In this document: in pieces, positions 8,572 through 20,670 of the stretch
How the letters are laid out: each line of letters starts with the position of its first letter
Position numbering within the stretch: the stretch's first letter is position 1
Source: Amylostereum areolatum
Taxonomy: Eukaryota; Basidiomycota; Agaricomycetes; Russulales; Stereaceae
Direction of reading: 5' to 3'
Length of the DNA: 64,000 nt
Assembly: GCA_012932865.1 (NCBI GenBank)
Contig: SAXG01000010.1
Coordinates: forward strand, 434,001 to 498,000
Position numbers and translations under genes: made by a program
The notes under the pieces: generated by a model
Databases searched by the model: none
What the model saw: only the letters and a program-made list of their open reading frames with translations
What the model was told of the DNA's origin: nothing

Positions 8572-11500
8572 AACACCCCCCAGTCGCGTCGTCTGGCGGA
8601 GGCAAAGGACTTGTATCATTGGCATCTTACAATCGCTTTTCTGTACTATCATCCATGACTTTATGTGAGCAATCATATCCATTGTGTGTGCACCTCTCTA
8701 CTGTCACAAAGAACAGGCAAACACCCTTGATAATGCTCAGAGTCAAGATGATTGGACAAGCGACAGGCCGACAAATCGACGCAGATGCACTGCTTGACAG
8801 TGGTGCAGAAGGAATCATCATCAATCGAAGCTTTGCTGAACGCAAGAAGCTGACCACGAGAGAACTAGAAAACCCGTTCCCCATGCGTAGCGTAGACGGC
8901 ACCAAGAACATCATGGGTTGGGTACGTGACACAACGACCCAGCAAATCCGGATATACTCGCAAGACTCAAAGGCATACCATGAGGAAGAAGCTGAGTTCT
9001 TTATCACCGACATTGGTGATCACGATATAATCCTTAGAACAGACTGGCTCGATGAGCATAACCCCACCATAGACTGGCAGCAAGATCGTGTTGACATGCT
9101 CCGCTGCCCTCCCTCCTGCATCCTCTCCAAACTGACAGTGACAAACCTTACAACAAAGCCACAAAAGCCATTGTCGACCCGATCACAGCGAAAGGTTCAA
9201 GCTGACAAAGCCCCCAAAGTGCCTCGAGTCCCGGACAATCCCTTCCCAGAACCAATGTATGTCTCCTGGGCCCCGATCCCTACGTATGCCATTCCCGCGT
9301 GCAGGGTCAAAGGTGTTCGCATCCGTACATTCCATCTCTCACCTCTACCTGCCCAGTGTTTTACTGAGGACAATGACAAACGACCCATGGTCTTCGGAGA
9401 CTGGGAGATCAATGGCCTATGTCGTGCTGGGATCCTTCCTGGAACTGATGGCCCCAACCCAGAGGCAGTGCCGATCCGTGCAGGCTTCACCAAGGCACAA
9501 GAACTCGCAGGGCACTCAAAGGAAAATGCGCGCCCGCAAACCTTCGAAGACTTGGTTCCCCCTCCATACCGCGACTTCGCACCGGTATTCAACAAGAAAA
9601 CCTCTGAACGACTACCCGACCGACGACCGTGGGATCATGCCATCGACATGAAGGAAGGCTTCGAACCCAAGCCCTGCAAGATCTATCCACTCTCCCCCTC
9701 CGAACAGATCGAGCTCGATACCTTCCTCGACAACCACCTGAAGAAGGGCTACATCCACCCGTCGAAGTTGCCGCAGACAAGTCCGTTCTTCTTTGTCAAG
9801 AAGAAGGATGGGAAGCTGCGGCCTGTACATGACTATCGAGAGCTGAACAAGGGTACCATTAAGAACGAGTATCCCTTGCCGCTGATCTCAGAAATTGTCG
9901 ACTGCCTCAAAGGTGCGAAGATCTTCTCCAAGATGGACATTCGCTGGGGATACAACAATGTCCGCATCAAGAAAGGCGACGAGTGGAAGGCTGCGTTCAA
10001 GACAAATTGTGGCCTCTTTGAACCTATGGTGATGTTTTTCGGCCTTATGAACTCCCCCACGACATTCTAGGCAATGATGAACGAGCTTTTCAAGGATCTC
10101 ATCGACTCGGGCAAAGTCATCATCTACATGGACGACATCCTTGTATTTACTCGAACCATGGAAGAACATCGTGTCATAGTACGACAGGTTCTGCAATGTT
10201 TGCAAGACAACGACCTGTTTCTCAAACCGGAGAAATGTGTCTTTGAGCAAGACTCCGTTGAATACCTTGGGCTCATTAACTCGCACAACAGGATCACAAT
10301 GGACCCTGGCAAAGTAGCGGGTATTCAGGACTGGCTAACACCTCAAACGGTTAAGAACGTACAATCCTTCCTTGGCTTTGGTAATTTCTACCGACGCTTC
10401 ATCAAAGACTTCTCCAAGGTTGCACGACCTCTGTTCGACTTGACAAAGAAGGACTGCACATGGAATTGGTCGATGGACTGTCAGACTGCATTTGACGCGC
10501 TGAAAGCTGCGTTCACCTCCTCCCCTGTCTTAGTCATGCCTGACCCAAAGAAGCCCTACCTCGTTGAAGTCGACGCCTCAGACTTTGCCACAGGAGGTAT
10601 ACTCTCTCAGAAAGGTAACAACGGCCACTGGCATCCGGTGGCATATCTGTCCAAGGCCCTATCGGAACCGGAACACAATTACGACATCTACGACAAAGAA
10701 CTGCTCGCAATCATACGCACACTCGAAGCCTGGTGCCACTATCTTGAAGGAGCCCCGGACACTGTTGAAATATGGACGGATCACAAGAACCTAGAGCACT
10801 TCAAGACGGTGCAGAAGCTGAGCCGCAGACAGGCGTGTTGGGCTCTTTTCCTCACCCAATTTGACTTCTCGCTCATTCACAAACCAGGAGTATCCCATCG
10901 CCTGGACCCGATGTCTCGACAACCCGATCACAAACACGGCGTTGAGAATGACAACAAGGAGCGTGTCCTGCTCGACCCCAAATACTTCCAGATACGCGCA
11001 ACAAGGCCAGGAGTAGTAACCTCCCTCGGCGATGTTGAACTCCGACGACGGATCCGCGACTGCAAGACCAAGGACATCGAGGTTGTTCAAGCTCTGGATG
11101 CCATCCTACGGAATGGGCCACGTACACTCGTCAAAAATCTCCAAGAGTGGAACTACGAAGAAGGCCTGGTCCTATTCAGAGGAAAGGTATATGTCCCTGC
11201 AGATGACGAGTTGCGACGCGACATTGTCAAAATGTACCATGAATCGCCCCTGGCTGGACACCCCGGTCGCTTCAAGACTTACGAGCTTGTGAGTCGTGAA
11301 TATTGGTGGCCTGGCATGTCTGTCTTTGTCCGCGACTTTGTAGCAGGATGCGCAACCTGCCAGTCGACGAAGACACAGAGCAGCCGACCCCACGTCGACA
11401 TGATCCCAAACGAAGTACCCGATCGACCATTTGGCGTCATCTCCACCGACTTCATCGTCGAACTCCCTGACTGCGAAGGCTATAACGCCGTCAATGTCGT

Positions 11501-12662
11501 GGTCGATCGCCTCACCAAGATGGTGGTTACCACCCCATGTACAACAAAGATCACCAGCGATGGCACGGCCGACATTCTCTTCGACAAGGTATACCGACAC
11601 TACGGCTTAGCAGACAAGATCATCTCGGATCGTGGACCCCAATTTGCTGGACAGGTGATGCGTACACTCAACGAGAAGCTCGGGATCAAGTCCACCCTCA
11701 GCACAGCGTATCACCCACAGACAGACGGCCAAACCGAACGCGAGAACCAGAACCTCGAGCAGTTTCTGCGAGTATTCTGCAACTACCGTCAAGACGACTG
11801 GGTGAAGTGGTTGCCCTTCTTCGAGTTTTCTCACAACTCTCGCACCCATGCAGCTACTGGAAAGGCTCCCTTTGAAGTCCTCTACGGCTTCCTCCTGAAA
11901 ATGTACCCATCCGTAAACCCGTCCTCAAAGGTCCCCGCAGTTGAAGAACGCCTCCGTCAACTTGAAGAAGTCCGACAGGAGATCAAGGCCAGCCTTGCCC
12001 TCGCATCAGACTTGATGAAGCACTACAATGGCGATATGGTCAGCGAATCAACGCAGTTTGCCGTCGGAGACAAAGTATGGCTCGAAGGCAAAAACCTGAA
12101 GACGACGAGACCGAAAGCTAAGCTTGCTGCCAAACGATTTGGACCCTTCGAAATCATTGACGTCATCAGCCCAGTCAACTACCGCTTGAAGCTGCCGAAG
12201 ACGTGGCGAATCCATCCAGTCTTCCATGCCTCGCTGCTCACCGCGTACAAGGAGACAGCCGCTCACGGGCCAAATTATGAACAGCCGCCACCAGACCTCA
12301 TCGACGATGAAGAAGAATACGACGTTGAAGACATTGTCGACTCTAAACCAACTCGTAACAAGAAAGGTATTCAGTACCTCGTCAAATGGGCCGGCTATCC
12401 CGACTCCGAAAACACCTGGCTCCCGCGTTCGTTGCTCTCAAAGGTTACCGACATGATTGACGCTTTCCACAAGCGCCATCCAAACGTGCCCCGCCCCGTG
12501 CGTTCCCTCGGCATCTCCTTTGACGATTTTCTCGCATCCACCCTTGCAGATGACATCGCGCTCCAGGCAAAAGCGCGTCTTAAAGGGGGGATAATGTCAC
12601 GGATCGCTCCATTTCTTTCTTCGTTTGCAGACCTTGTACACGCGACGCGTCACGGCACATGA
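8568..12662 (+). pseudogene. pol: Pol of Gypsy A copy 1 with one nonsense codon
   Basis: One long frame, interrupted only by a TAG at 10068-10070 where the sister copy reads TTTCAG. Domains in order: aspartic protease (LLDSGAEGI, about residue 77), reverse transcriptase ([13 protein letters not shown]; catalytic YMDD in [11 protein letters not shown], about 520), RNase H ([27 protein letters not shown]), integrase with an HHCC finger (H..H..CATC, about 892-932) and DDE core (STDF, SDRGPQF, QTDGQTERENQ), then a C-terminal chromodomain (YLVKWAGYPDSENTWLP). The chromodomain places it among chromoviruses, which target heterochromatin. The frame runs into the 3' LTR before stopping. Apart from the single stop the reading frame is open, so inactivation looks recent. 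Confidence 0.88.
12581..12594 (+). other. Polypurine tract of Gypsy A copy 1
   Basis: TAAAGGGGGGATAA lies directly before the 3' LTR start TGTCAC at 12595. This is the expected position of the plus-strand primer for reverse transcription. Confidence 0.7.
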
Positions 12663-13017
12663 CTTTCCTTCGCATCACATGCTCCAACGACGTCACTGCC
12701 CAGACTTCCGAACGGTGTTCCGCATCCTTATCTATGACATCATTGCTCCGGACTCCCGCCCTCCTCCCCATGACTCCTTTCTTATTGTTCCCCCCGCTCG
12801 CACCACTATCGCATCACATCGCACCATCGTTCCCACTTGTATATAAGGACAGTATCCCTTTCCCCTTTTCCTCAGACTGTCCATCTCGTCATACGGTACT
12901 GTAGCGCACGTTGCACTACCCTAGGCCTGACACTCTCAAATCCATCTGTTCTCTCTTGCTCCTCCCATCGTTGCGACTTAGGCGGTTCCATCGGTCTCAT
13001 AAACTGTGTTTCTGACA
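12595..13017 (+). repeat. 3' LTR of Gypsy A copy 1
   Basis: It is 423 bp, from TGTCACGGATCGC to TTTCTGACA. It contains TATATAAGG at 12840-12848. It is closer to the LTRs at 22031 and 27683 than to the 5' LTR of its own element, which supports a recombinant origin. Confidence 0.85.
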
Positions 13018-14593
13018 AAACTGTCTTGGGGACAGGCAATGCAGAACCATGCCGATTCCCATGGGCCCAGTGTCTTCAGAATTCCTGGGTGAGCATAGCC
13101 GAAGGTGATCAAGTTTTGCAAGAGACGCCACTGCCTGGTGATCCGAAGCAGTTCCTCGTAGCGCGACTGCATAGAAAAGATAAGTTAGTCCCACGACCTG
13201 AAGCGGGATCTACAACATACTGCGACTGAATCTGGATCCCGGGGGTTTGTCAGCCGTTGAAGCTTGTGCATATAGGCATTGCCAACAGTCTTGCATTCCA
13301 GGTTTTCCAATATAGTGTCTTCCATCAAGTTGAACGTGAACGCGGTGTTTGGGATGTTCTGAGTCGCAGGGAAGAGATGGAGGTCCAGGAGTTGCAGGTC
13401 ATGAGATAGGGCCCTAGGTCAGTGGCAGAATTGCATCCCGACTTCGTGAATACCGTTGCATTCGACAATGACATATATCTTGTTATTTTGCTCGTCTCGG
13501 GCTCCAGTGCGGTTGGGAGCTCCGTGGACATACGTGTTCTCCGGCTCTTCCGTCATGTTCTTGCGATCTGCGGCCTGGTCCTCTTCCACCAGTGTAACAT
13601 TGTCGCTGTCCCAGGATGTCGTGGACGTCGCCTGTGGGGCTCCCCCTCCCTCCTTGGCTGGCCTGGAGAGGAGAAAGAGACGGAGATCAAGGTTGTGATG
13701 TGGATGCATGTGGAGCAGGAGCACCATTTGTGTAGTTGCTAGCGCCGTCCGAAAAGGAGGAAGAGGTCGGGCTGGAAGTCGCCGGGACGTCCCATGCATC
13801 CTGAGGAATGATATCATCATCGGAAGCAAAAGACGAACAGGATGACCACCGGGAATGAGTCCTTAGAGTGGGAGATGTTGCCCTAGATGATTGGTTGGAG
13901 GTTCCAAACTGCATGGATTCTTTGCCTGTGCGATGGCCGGGAACTACTGGGTAGAAGGGGCAGAAGTCGCCCCCATGGCCGAGCTTAACCACGAGCCCTG
14001 CATTCCGCAACCAGGAAGGAGCATAGAACCCTCGGGGAGACCACTGCTCTACACGATGGAAGGGGAGGTACTGGTGTGCAGCGCGGAAGCAGGGCTCGCA
14101 CATGTCACATCCGGATAGGCATTCCAGACACCGCCAGGCTGCTGGAGCCACCTTGCACCCTCGACATCGACGGCTGTTCTGAGGGCCGTGCGTTTCCAAA
14201 ATCTGGTTGAGGTAGAGACCCTTCTGGGGCATGAACTCCTGCATACAGGTCTCAGAACGCTATAACCCACAGTCAGTGGGGGGAGATGTCGAAGGAAGTG
14301 CAGTGCACCCGTCCTCCAGGCCTCTGCAATGGGTCTACACCGCACATCGCGATATCCGGCACGTTCCCAGGTCCAGCCACTCCAAAGTCTGGCGGGGGAA
14401 TAGCCTCCCCCTCGTCCTGGTGGAAATCCACCACGTCTAGTCGTCATTTCTTGGGTGTTGCATGAGGAGTGCTGGGCGCGCCCATCCGCTTGTAAGCCTT
14501 GTCCTTGGTCTTTGTGCAGAAGCTTCCGTCGGTCCCAACAACTGTTTGCTGCTGGTGGAAACTCTTCTTCTTGTTGACTGTCTTGGTACCCAT
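13018..14593 (-). pseudogene. KDZ transposase, CxC2-type cysteine cluster, N-terminal half
   Basis: Read on the minus strand from an ATG at 14593 (MGTKTVNKKKS..). It shows the cysteine cluster typical of KDZ (Kyakuja-Dileera-Zisupton) transposases: RCRGCKVAP..CLECLSGCDMCEPCF, then HQYLPFHRVEQWSPRGFYAPS and GLVVKLGHGGDFCPF (13.9-14.2 kb), VIVECNGIHEVGMQFCH (near 13440), FPATQNIPNTAFTFNLMED (13.3 kb), and YEELLRITRQWRLLQNL..FCIACPQDSF up to 13018. An in-frame TGA (14444-14446), a frameshift near 14260 and further frame changes near 13750 and 13430 make it a pseudogene. The catalytic half is missing because the Gypsy 3' LTR begins exactly there. KDZ elements in Agaricomycetes are known to associate with TET/JBP genes, two candidates of which are nearby. 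Confidence 0.75.
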
Positions 14594-15789
14594 GGGAGAA
14601 CACGATGGGAGGACACAAGATAGGCAGTAGACTCTTTGTCCCTGTCGACTTGTGCAACTAGCGCGTGGAGCGAGTACCAATATTTGACACCAGTTACGAC
14701 AGAAGTCCATGTCACGTGGTGCAACGTCTGTTGTGACCTATTTTCCTAAGTCGCATTCCTCCTTCTCTACCCTTCCGCACCCTCTCTTATTTCCATGGCC
14801 TCTCTACCTCACTCGCCGCCCTTGTCCCAAACAACGCCTGCTGTGTCAGCAACGGCCTTAGTGACGAGCACTAGGCGATGACATGTGACACAAGCGAAGA
14901 GGGACGATGAAGGATAAGGTTGGTGGTATTGACCAGGTCGAGATGAGGAATATGTACAAGAGGAATGGAGCCTTTATATACTACGAGGCGGAGTCACTTA
15001 GTAAGCCACGACACACGGCGGTCAGTAAGCAGAGCTAAGTATAAATACATGCGCAGCAAGATCAGTAAGCGAGATAATAAGGATGAGCCGGGTCCGGAGC
15101 GGAGCAGTGGAGTATGACTAAACGATAAGGTGTCAGATAAAGGAAGAAAAGAAAATGAATTGGGATAATATCCCCGAGGTCCCTGAGATGTCCGGGATGC
15201 CCGAAACGGTATCATTCATGACATGCTGGCAGCAGCTTCGCCTCTCTCTTGGAGAGGATTCCCTCCATCCGATCGACAATCATGCTCATTCATATGTGTG
15301 AGCATACCCGATGGGCGTCCGTGCGGTGCGTGACACGTTGTTTTTGCTTGTTCTGAAACTTATTCCTGGTAGAACTCCCATCAACGACGGGGAGATGTGC
15401 GAAACTGCATGGCAACATGTCACTCGTCAGTATACCACCCGCCGCCGCACCACCTGTACCACCTTTGAAGCCATCAACCTGTCGTTGTCATCTCCACGGG
15501 TCTGGAGACTGAACAGCAATTTCTTGCACGACATGGGTCTCCCTCCCCGTCATGCAGCCCATGTGACATTGTGTGTTTATACCCCCAGTCAGTTTTCATT
15601 TTCACTGACAATCTGAACAGGGCTGCTGCTGGTGAAAGGGAGGAGGGTACAGGGAACTAGGGAAGGCTAGATTAGGCCTCAGATTGTAACAGCGTAGGGG
15701 GTGTAGCAGTATCGTATGGTAGCGGGCGGGAGGAGGATGGGAGATGTGTACCAGCAATATACCTCATCGGTTACAGGGAGAAAGGCCAA
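14594..15789. other. Interval without a supported gene
   Basis: Upstream of the KDZ remnant. Only short unsupported frames occur. I see no LTR, terminal repeat or domain. Confidence 0.4.
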
Positions 15790-17286
15790 TTAAGACACGA
15801 GGAGGTCGATGGTAACGTAAGAGGTTGGACGAGAAATTCTGAGGTGGTCAAGCAATTCGAGCTTCATGTACCCGGCGATGGACAGTCGATCTTCTTTAGT
15901 GCACGACACCCCGTGGGCAACGACAACACCGGAGAAGAAGGACATCGAGCCTGGGATGTATTGACACCGTAATCGTAATGTAGGTAGTTTGAGGACAGCC
16001 CACGCGCATCCGCCGCATGAAACCAGCATGTCATACAAACAACGGTGCGAGCTATGGGTGTGGCAATGGATCAGAGACTCCCGGTTCGCAATGACGGAAA
16101 CGATCGGCGTGTAAAACCCCCAGATCTGGAGCAACTTGTCGAGTTCATCGGTCGTACACATCTCAATGAGAGCCTGGCGGCAAAGGTGCGCCATCTCCGG
16201 GTGCACCATTGCCAAGATTGCACTGGCGACCATTGCATGCTCATGGACTTTCCTTAACCACAAGTGAGTAGTAGGAAATGTCTGCATCGTTTTTGACGGA
16301 CTGATGCCCTTGTCCTGGTCCTGCAAAGAGACATTGACAATCCAGCAGATCAGTAATGGATCAACCCGTGGCCAGGTACTACGCACCTTCCAATGACCAG
16401 TAGCCATCCATCCGGGGCTGAGTGTCATGCAGCCTGGCCCAATTGCGAGGCAGTCCTCCTCCTCGCGAAAGAGATGGTGGCTTTGCCTCCACCTGGCGAG
16501 TGAAAGGATGATGTCGTGAGGCATGCAGTTGTCCATGGCGTTGCTCATCCAGACGGTCTCAGAGAGAAAGTCCTACTAGTATCAGTAAGTCGTGTTCCAC
16601 TACAAAGAACAGACCAAGACGTACCTGTCGCCGTTCGGTCAGTATACCAGGCAAGAACCATCCGACGATATTCCCCTTGCTGTCCCATATAGAGATCGGG
16701 TCCACTACTGCACAATCCGTCTCCGGTGGTAGAAAGCACGCTCGCAGGTTAGCTTCGAACACCATGTTGTCCCCGCTGGGTGAGCCGCACGTGTCCGCAT
16801 AGTCTGACATTGACCAGGATAACACGACTTGAAGAACGGTGAGATCGCTCAGGGACCAAATAGATCAATTACCGAGGACGCACCTCGATTCTCCAATGCA
16901 CTCGCAATGACCATCGCAGCCAATGCTAGGTCGCCCTTCACCACCGGGGACAGGGAGGGGAATAAATCTGTGGGCTCCGATGCGACAATCCCCGCGCGTC
17001 TTTGACGAGCGTGCCCCAGGAGTAGATGTCCATATGCTGTGGCATCGTCAAGGTCCCAAAGTGCCCAGTGCGGTAGCACATCGTCCGGGGGAGAGTCAGA
17101 GACCGCCATGGGGATGACCCGGATTTGTGGAGGAGACCCTGGTGAGGCGTGAGATGAGAGCAAATGAGGGTGGATGGTACAGGAGACTGAGGACGGACAA
17201 CGAACGGTGTTGTAAACGAAAGTGCTCTCAAAATTGTCAACAGTGGCGATCAATACGTCAACCTGCATCGTGCTTACCCAAGCCAC
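15790..17286 (-). pseudogene. Second 2-oxoglutarate-Fe dioxygenase-like gene (TET/JBP-type), probably inactive
   Basis: Minus-strand exons run from about 17286 to 15790. A clear intron splits TGHWK (GTGCGT..TTTGCAG, about 16326-16387) from DQDKGISPSK. The C-terminal exon carries the layout I associate with an Agaricomycete dioxygenase family: TPIVSVIANRES, a degenerate metal motif IHCHTH where family members have HRD-like HxD, a YDMLVS segment, LKLPTLRLRCQYIPGSMSFFSG, VVAHGV (distal histidine) and DRLSIAGYM (2-oxoglutarate-binding Arg position). The missing aspartate suggests loss of iron binding. Upstream exons (16849-17286 and 16559-16825) are less certain. It sits next to a KDZ remnant, matching the known KDZ-TET/JBP association. 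The exact family is uncertain. Confidence 0.5.
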
Positions 17287-17857
17287 GCCTGTAGCATCAC
17301 AATGGATTACTTGGGATGATCTCTATGATTGTTACGCCTTTTCCGACCATTGTTTATATTGTCGGTGTGGTCAGTGGCCGACGTCAAGAAATCAACTCAA
17401 ATCTAGGTTAGGACTTGACGAAGCAGGCCTGCTTTCGATCGTGCCACCATAAATCTCAGCCTATCGTGGTCCGGTGCCTCCCATCGGATCAACGGCCCAG
17501 TCTCCGGGGGCACACGGCCAGAGGCGCCGCAGCGGGCAAGTGGATTGGAGCTAATCACATCTTGCACTGACGGACAGCCCCACTGGTTGTTGACCGGACG
17601 CTTCTAGGCCACCAGATTTTCCTTTCCATTGGTAACTATGTCCGCGACATCGGTTGGCAATTTGCGATCACGGATGGTGCCATACAACTTGCAACCGGGC
17701 CCATTTCGCCCCCAAAACATCTGGGGGGCAGATGTACACAACCAAGTACCAGGGTATGGGCCCCCAGGTTCGAAATTTGGAAGTCCAAGTCGATTGGAGA
17801 CCTGCATGACTTGACTTCCACTGTGCAATCTCTCGTCGCTTCATCTACAGTCACCCC
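17287..17857. other. Interval between divergent genes, no gene seen
   Basis: It lies between the minus-strand dioxygenase-like gene and the plus-strand hypothetical gene, so it may contain both promoters. I see no distinct motif. Confidence 0.35.
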
Positions 17858-19460
17858 TTGGCTTATACTCGACTACCTCCGGTGCTTTTCCGGCTGCACT
17901 CACCATCCACGCCGTTCTTTCTCTCGCCGACCGTTCCCGGTTCTCTGCAACAATGTCGCGGTCCCCTTCCCCCCGCCCCAGTTCCTCCACTGCCCCTTCT
18001 CACCGCTGAACAGTTCGTCGCCATGGAGGGAGACCTAGACAAGTTTATCAGCACTGTTCAGGCTGACTGTCCCACATGGTTCAACGAGGAGATGAAGGCA
18101 ATCTGGAAGCTGACACACCTGGAGTTTGACATTCAGGGAGACGTACCAACAAAGACGGACGACCCGGAGTATCACAAGGCGAAGAAGGTATGTGGACTCA
18201 ATGTCTTACATACTCTCCACTCACAATGCTGACTGTGGACGCTTCTTCCCCTTTACCATCCATAGACTCTCATGACATGGTTTGCGATGAAGGGCCAGAA
18301 GAATACGTTGCGTGCGGCTGTGAAGTGGAGCCGTGGGTCTGCGTGGACAGCAAGATCCGTATGGGCAGAGCTGTATCCGGAGTACCAACAGACGCTCGTC
18401 CAGTGGTATATCGACAACCCGACCTCGACAGATGGAGATGGCGAGGACCCAAATCTGAAGATGCCCAAGGCGGTCTTCTACACATGAGTGACGACTCTCG
18501 GTGTCCAGCAGCTGTCTGCCGCGGACAGAAAGGTTCTGGAGCAGACGGCTGAGGAGTGGAATGCAGTCGGGATGCCCCCAGCTATGAAAGCAAAGTGAGT
18601 AATGACGACCACGAGCACTATCTTCAGCTGGCTGACTTTCATTCCAGGAAGGCCAAGAAGCGTCTCAAGCCCCAGTGCAAAGTGTTGGCCATGAATAACG
18701 CCCGGGATCTGAACACGTACACCCTGACCATTACAGCAGAGGTGGATGATCTGGGAGAAATCAAAGGACAGATGTATGTCTTACAATTGCTCCTACACGT
18801 GTCACCCTTTACTCACCATGGCGGGCAGCCACGAGTTTCAGCAGGAAATGGGGTTATTGGACGAAAACTTCAACGACACGCCCGAGGGAGAAGCACTTCT
18901 CCAGGAGGCGGGCGACACATTTAATGCCCATGTCATGCTATACCTTGGTGTGTCCTTTCCTTTGGTTCCTCGCATGGAATGTTTCTGCCCTTGGAGTTCA
19001 GTGAAGAAAGGTATAATTGAAGGTGCCCTACCACAACCTGCGGATAAAATCCAACGTTGTGAGCACATCACGACCAGCGGAATCTGGCTAGGCAAGAAGG
19101 GCCAACTGGTGTTCGAAGACTGGAATGCCTGGAAGGACATGTCTCAGGATGAAGTCACAACATACGTACATTGAATGTGGACACTGGTGCATCATATGTT
19201 TATGAATTCTGTACAGATGGGGTTTGTACTCACTATTGCTCATTCAGGGTCGATATTTCCTCATGGGTCAATGCGGATGGGGTGGACCAACATGGAAGGA
19301 GCCCCGGAGATCTTTGTCCCGGAGGATTTTAGGCCTTTTCTCCTTGTAAACGGTGAGAAGGTCTACGACACTATCAAGGATCCTGAAAAGATGTCCTGAG
19401 ACAGTCTCCAGCGTGCTTTGCTGCATTGGACAAGAACTGCAGACCCCTTACGCATGTTGT
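17858..19460 (+). pseudogene. Degraded hypothetical multi-exon gene
   Basis: Exon 1 (ATG at 17858 or 18023, MEGDLDKFISTVQ..) joins across intron 18188-18265 to TLMTWFAMKGQKNTLRAAVKW..YPEYQQTLVQWYIDN. A TGA at 18485-18487 follows, after which the same frame stays open (VTTLGVQQLSAADRKVLEQ) to a 53-bp intron at 18595-18647. Later coding-like segments are AKKRLKPQCKVLAMNNARDL.., HEFQQEMGLLDENFND.. and IFVPEDFRPFLLVNGEKVYDTIKDPEKM, followed by another TGA near 19397 and ALLHWTRTADPLR. The repeated nonsense codons within otherwise well-preserved protein sequence mark it as a pseudogene. I do not recognise the family, although the segment order resembles hypothetical proteins common in Agaricomycete genomes. 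Confidence 0.45.
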
Positions 19461-19585
19461 AATACCAAGGAAAGCAGAACGACGAGCCCCGCAAGCCTGT
19501 TGCGCTCAATCATCGCTACTGGCATCCTCACGGCAGCCACGTCAATACCCATCCTATCAAGACACCTAAACCACCCGCACCCCAG

Positions 19586-20670
19586 GTGGATCTACCCCTT
19601 CCCGGGGGCCAGCCAGCTACGACTGCCGGAGCACGTCCTGCCCCTCCTTATACCAATATAGGTGCACTGACCCTCCCCCCTCCCATTGTCGAGCTTCGTC
19701 AATGTTTGCACCGTGCTCCTACCACGGATGAAGGTCCTGTACATCCCAAGGTAGGACCACCGAAGAAGGCCCAACGTTTGGAGGGGACTGGACGGACACA
19801 GCGAGTAGAGAGCCCAGCAGCGTCCACAGCATTTGACGACGAGGACTACGTTGAAAATAGGGCTGCCAATGGAGAAGATTCTGATGAAGAGGCCCACGAC
19901 AACCTCCCCAGACCTGTCATTGCATCACTTGACACCGCAAATATGACGACATCTGCCGATGACGATGACTCCTCTGGAGACTTTTCCTTGTCAAGCAGCT
20001 GGCCTGGCTCGCGGATACAAGATGAGTCAGGACCAGGATACAGAGCGTGGCGGAATCGGGTCTCCGGCGGTAACCAGACCCTCATGGACCTTGTGGAGGT
20101 GGTGTTTAAGATGCCGGTGAGTATCGTGTACGATCTTTGCGGCGTATTTCTCACCATGGTGTCGAGTAGGCAAGGAAGTCTGACAACAACTGTCCCGTCG
20201 GCGAGGACTTTGCCTTGTGGGTCCCCGACGACTTCCAATACCCATGGATTGAAGAAGGTTATCAGAAGATTAAGGCTATTGCCCAGTTGTGTCGGTGGGT
20301 TGCGCAGCACCCTTATCTGGACGGCCTTAGGTATGCAGGTTTCGCACATCTCCACGTGTTTCTGCGTGTCACGGTGATTTACCACCACGACCTTCGGGCA
20401 CATCAAACCCTTGGACACAACCCCACGGTCACCATGCAGAGCGCACACTGGGTCCGGGCTATTATGAAAGCAGGCCATGTCATGGACGATCCCGATCTTC
20501 GCTGGATTGAAGAGGAATGGGATATCTGTCTAAAGTTCCTGACCAAATGCCTGCGACTGTGGGCATGGCCAGGAGTTGGTCCCATGGGGTGTCCAGGTAC
20601 TGAGGAGGAGTACCTCCTTTGGTTGCACGATGCCCCCAACTTTCACCGGGCGGTCAAGTTGATCATGTAG
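19586..20670 (+). CDS. Hypothetical protein with acidic linker, multi-exon
   Basis: The first exon encodes a Pro-rich start, a basic patch (KVGPPKKAQRLEG), and an acidic Ser/Asp/Glu stretch (FDDEDYVEN, NGEDSDEEAHD, SADDDDSSGDFS). It ends ..LVEVVFKMP at a 53-bp intron (20117-20169). The next exon reads ARKSDNNCPVGEDFALWVPDDFQYPW, then a Trp-rich region. It may be the 3' part of the gene upstream or a separate gene. The frame is open across the splice, but start and end are uncertain and no domain is recognised. Confidence 0.35.

Larger units (their letters stand above)
5922..13017 (+). mobile_element. Gypsy (chromovirus) LTR retrotransposon, family A copy 1
   Basis: The order is LTR, AUG-poor leader with conserved pre-gag modules, gag, pol (protease, reverse transcriptase, RNase H, integrase, chromodomain), polypurine tract, LTR. 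Both LTRs start TGTCACGGATC. By eye they differ at roughly one base in ten, and the 5-bp flanks (GTGGC left, AAACT right) do not match. The element is therefore old or, more likely, a recombinant of two insertions. It joins a broken dioxygenase gene on the left to a broken KDZ transposase on the right. Pol carries a single in-frame stop. Confidence 0.9.

Noticed and set aside
13018..14593. KDZ remnant as a gene with a zinc finger of another family (RING/B-box)
   Set aside because: The order of cysteine cluster, PFHR..W, LGH..G..CP, NGIH..FC and FPAT..TAFTF segments fits KDZ transposases rather than a RING or B-box protein.
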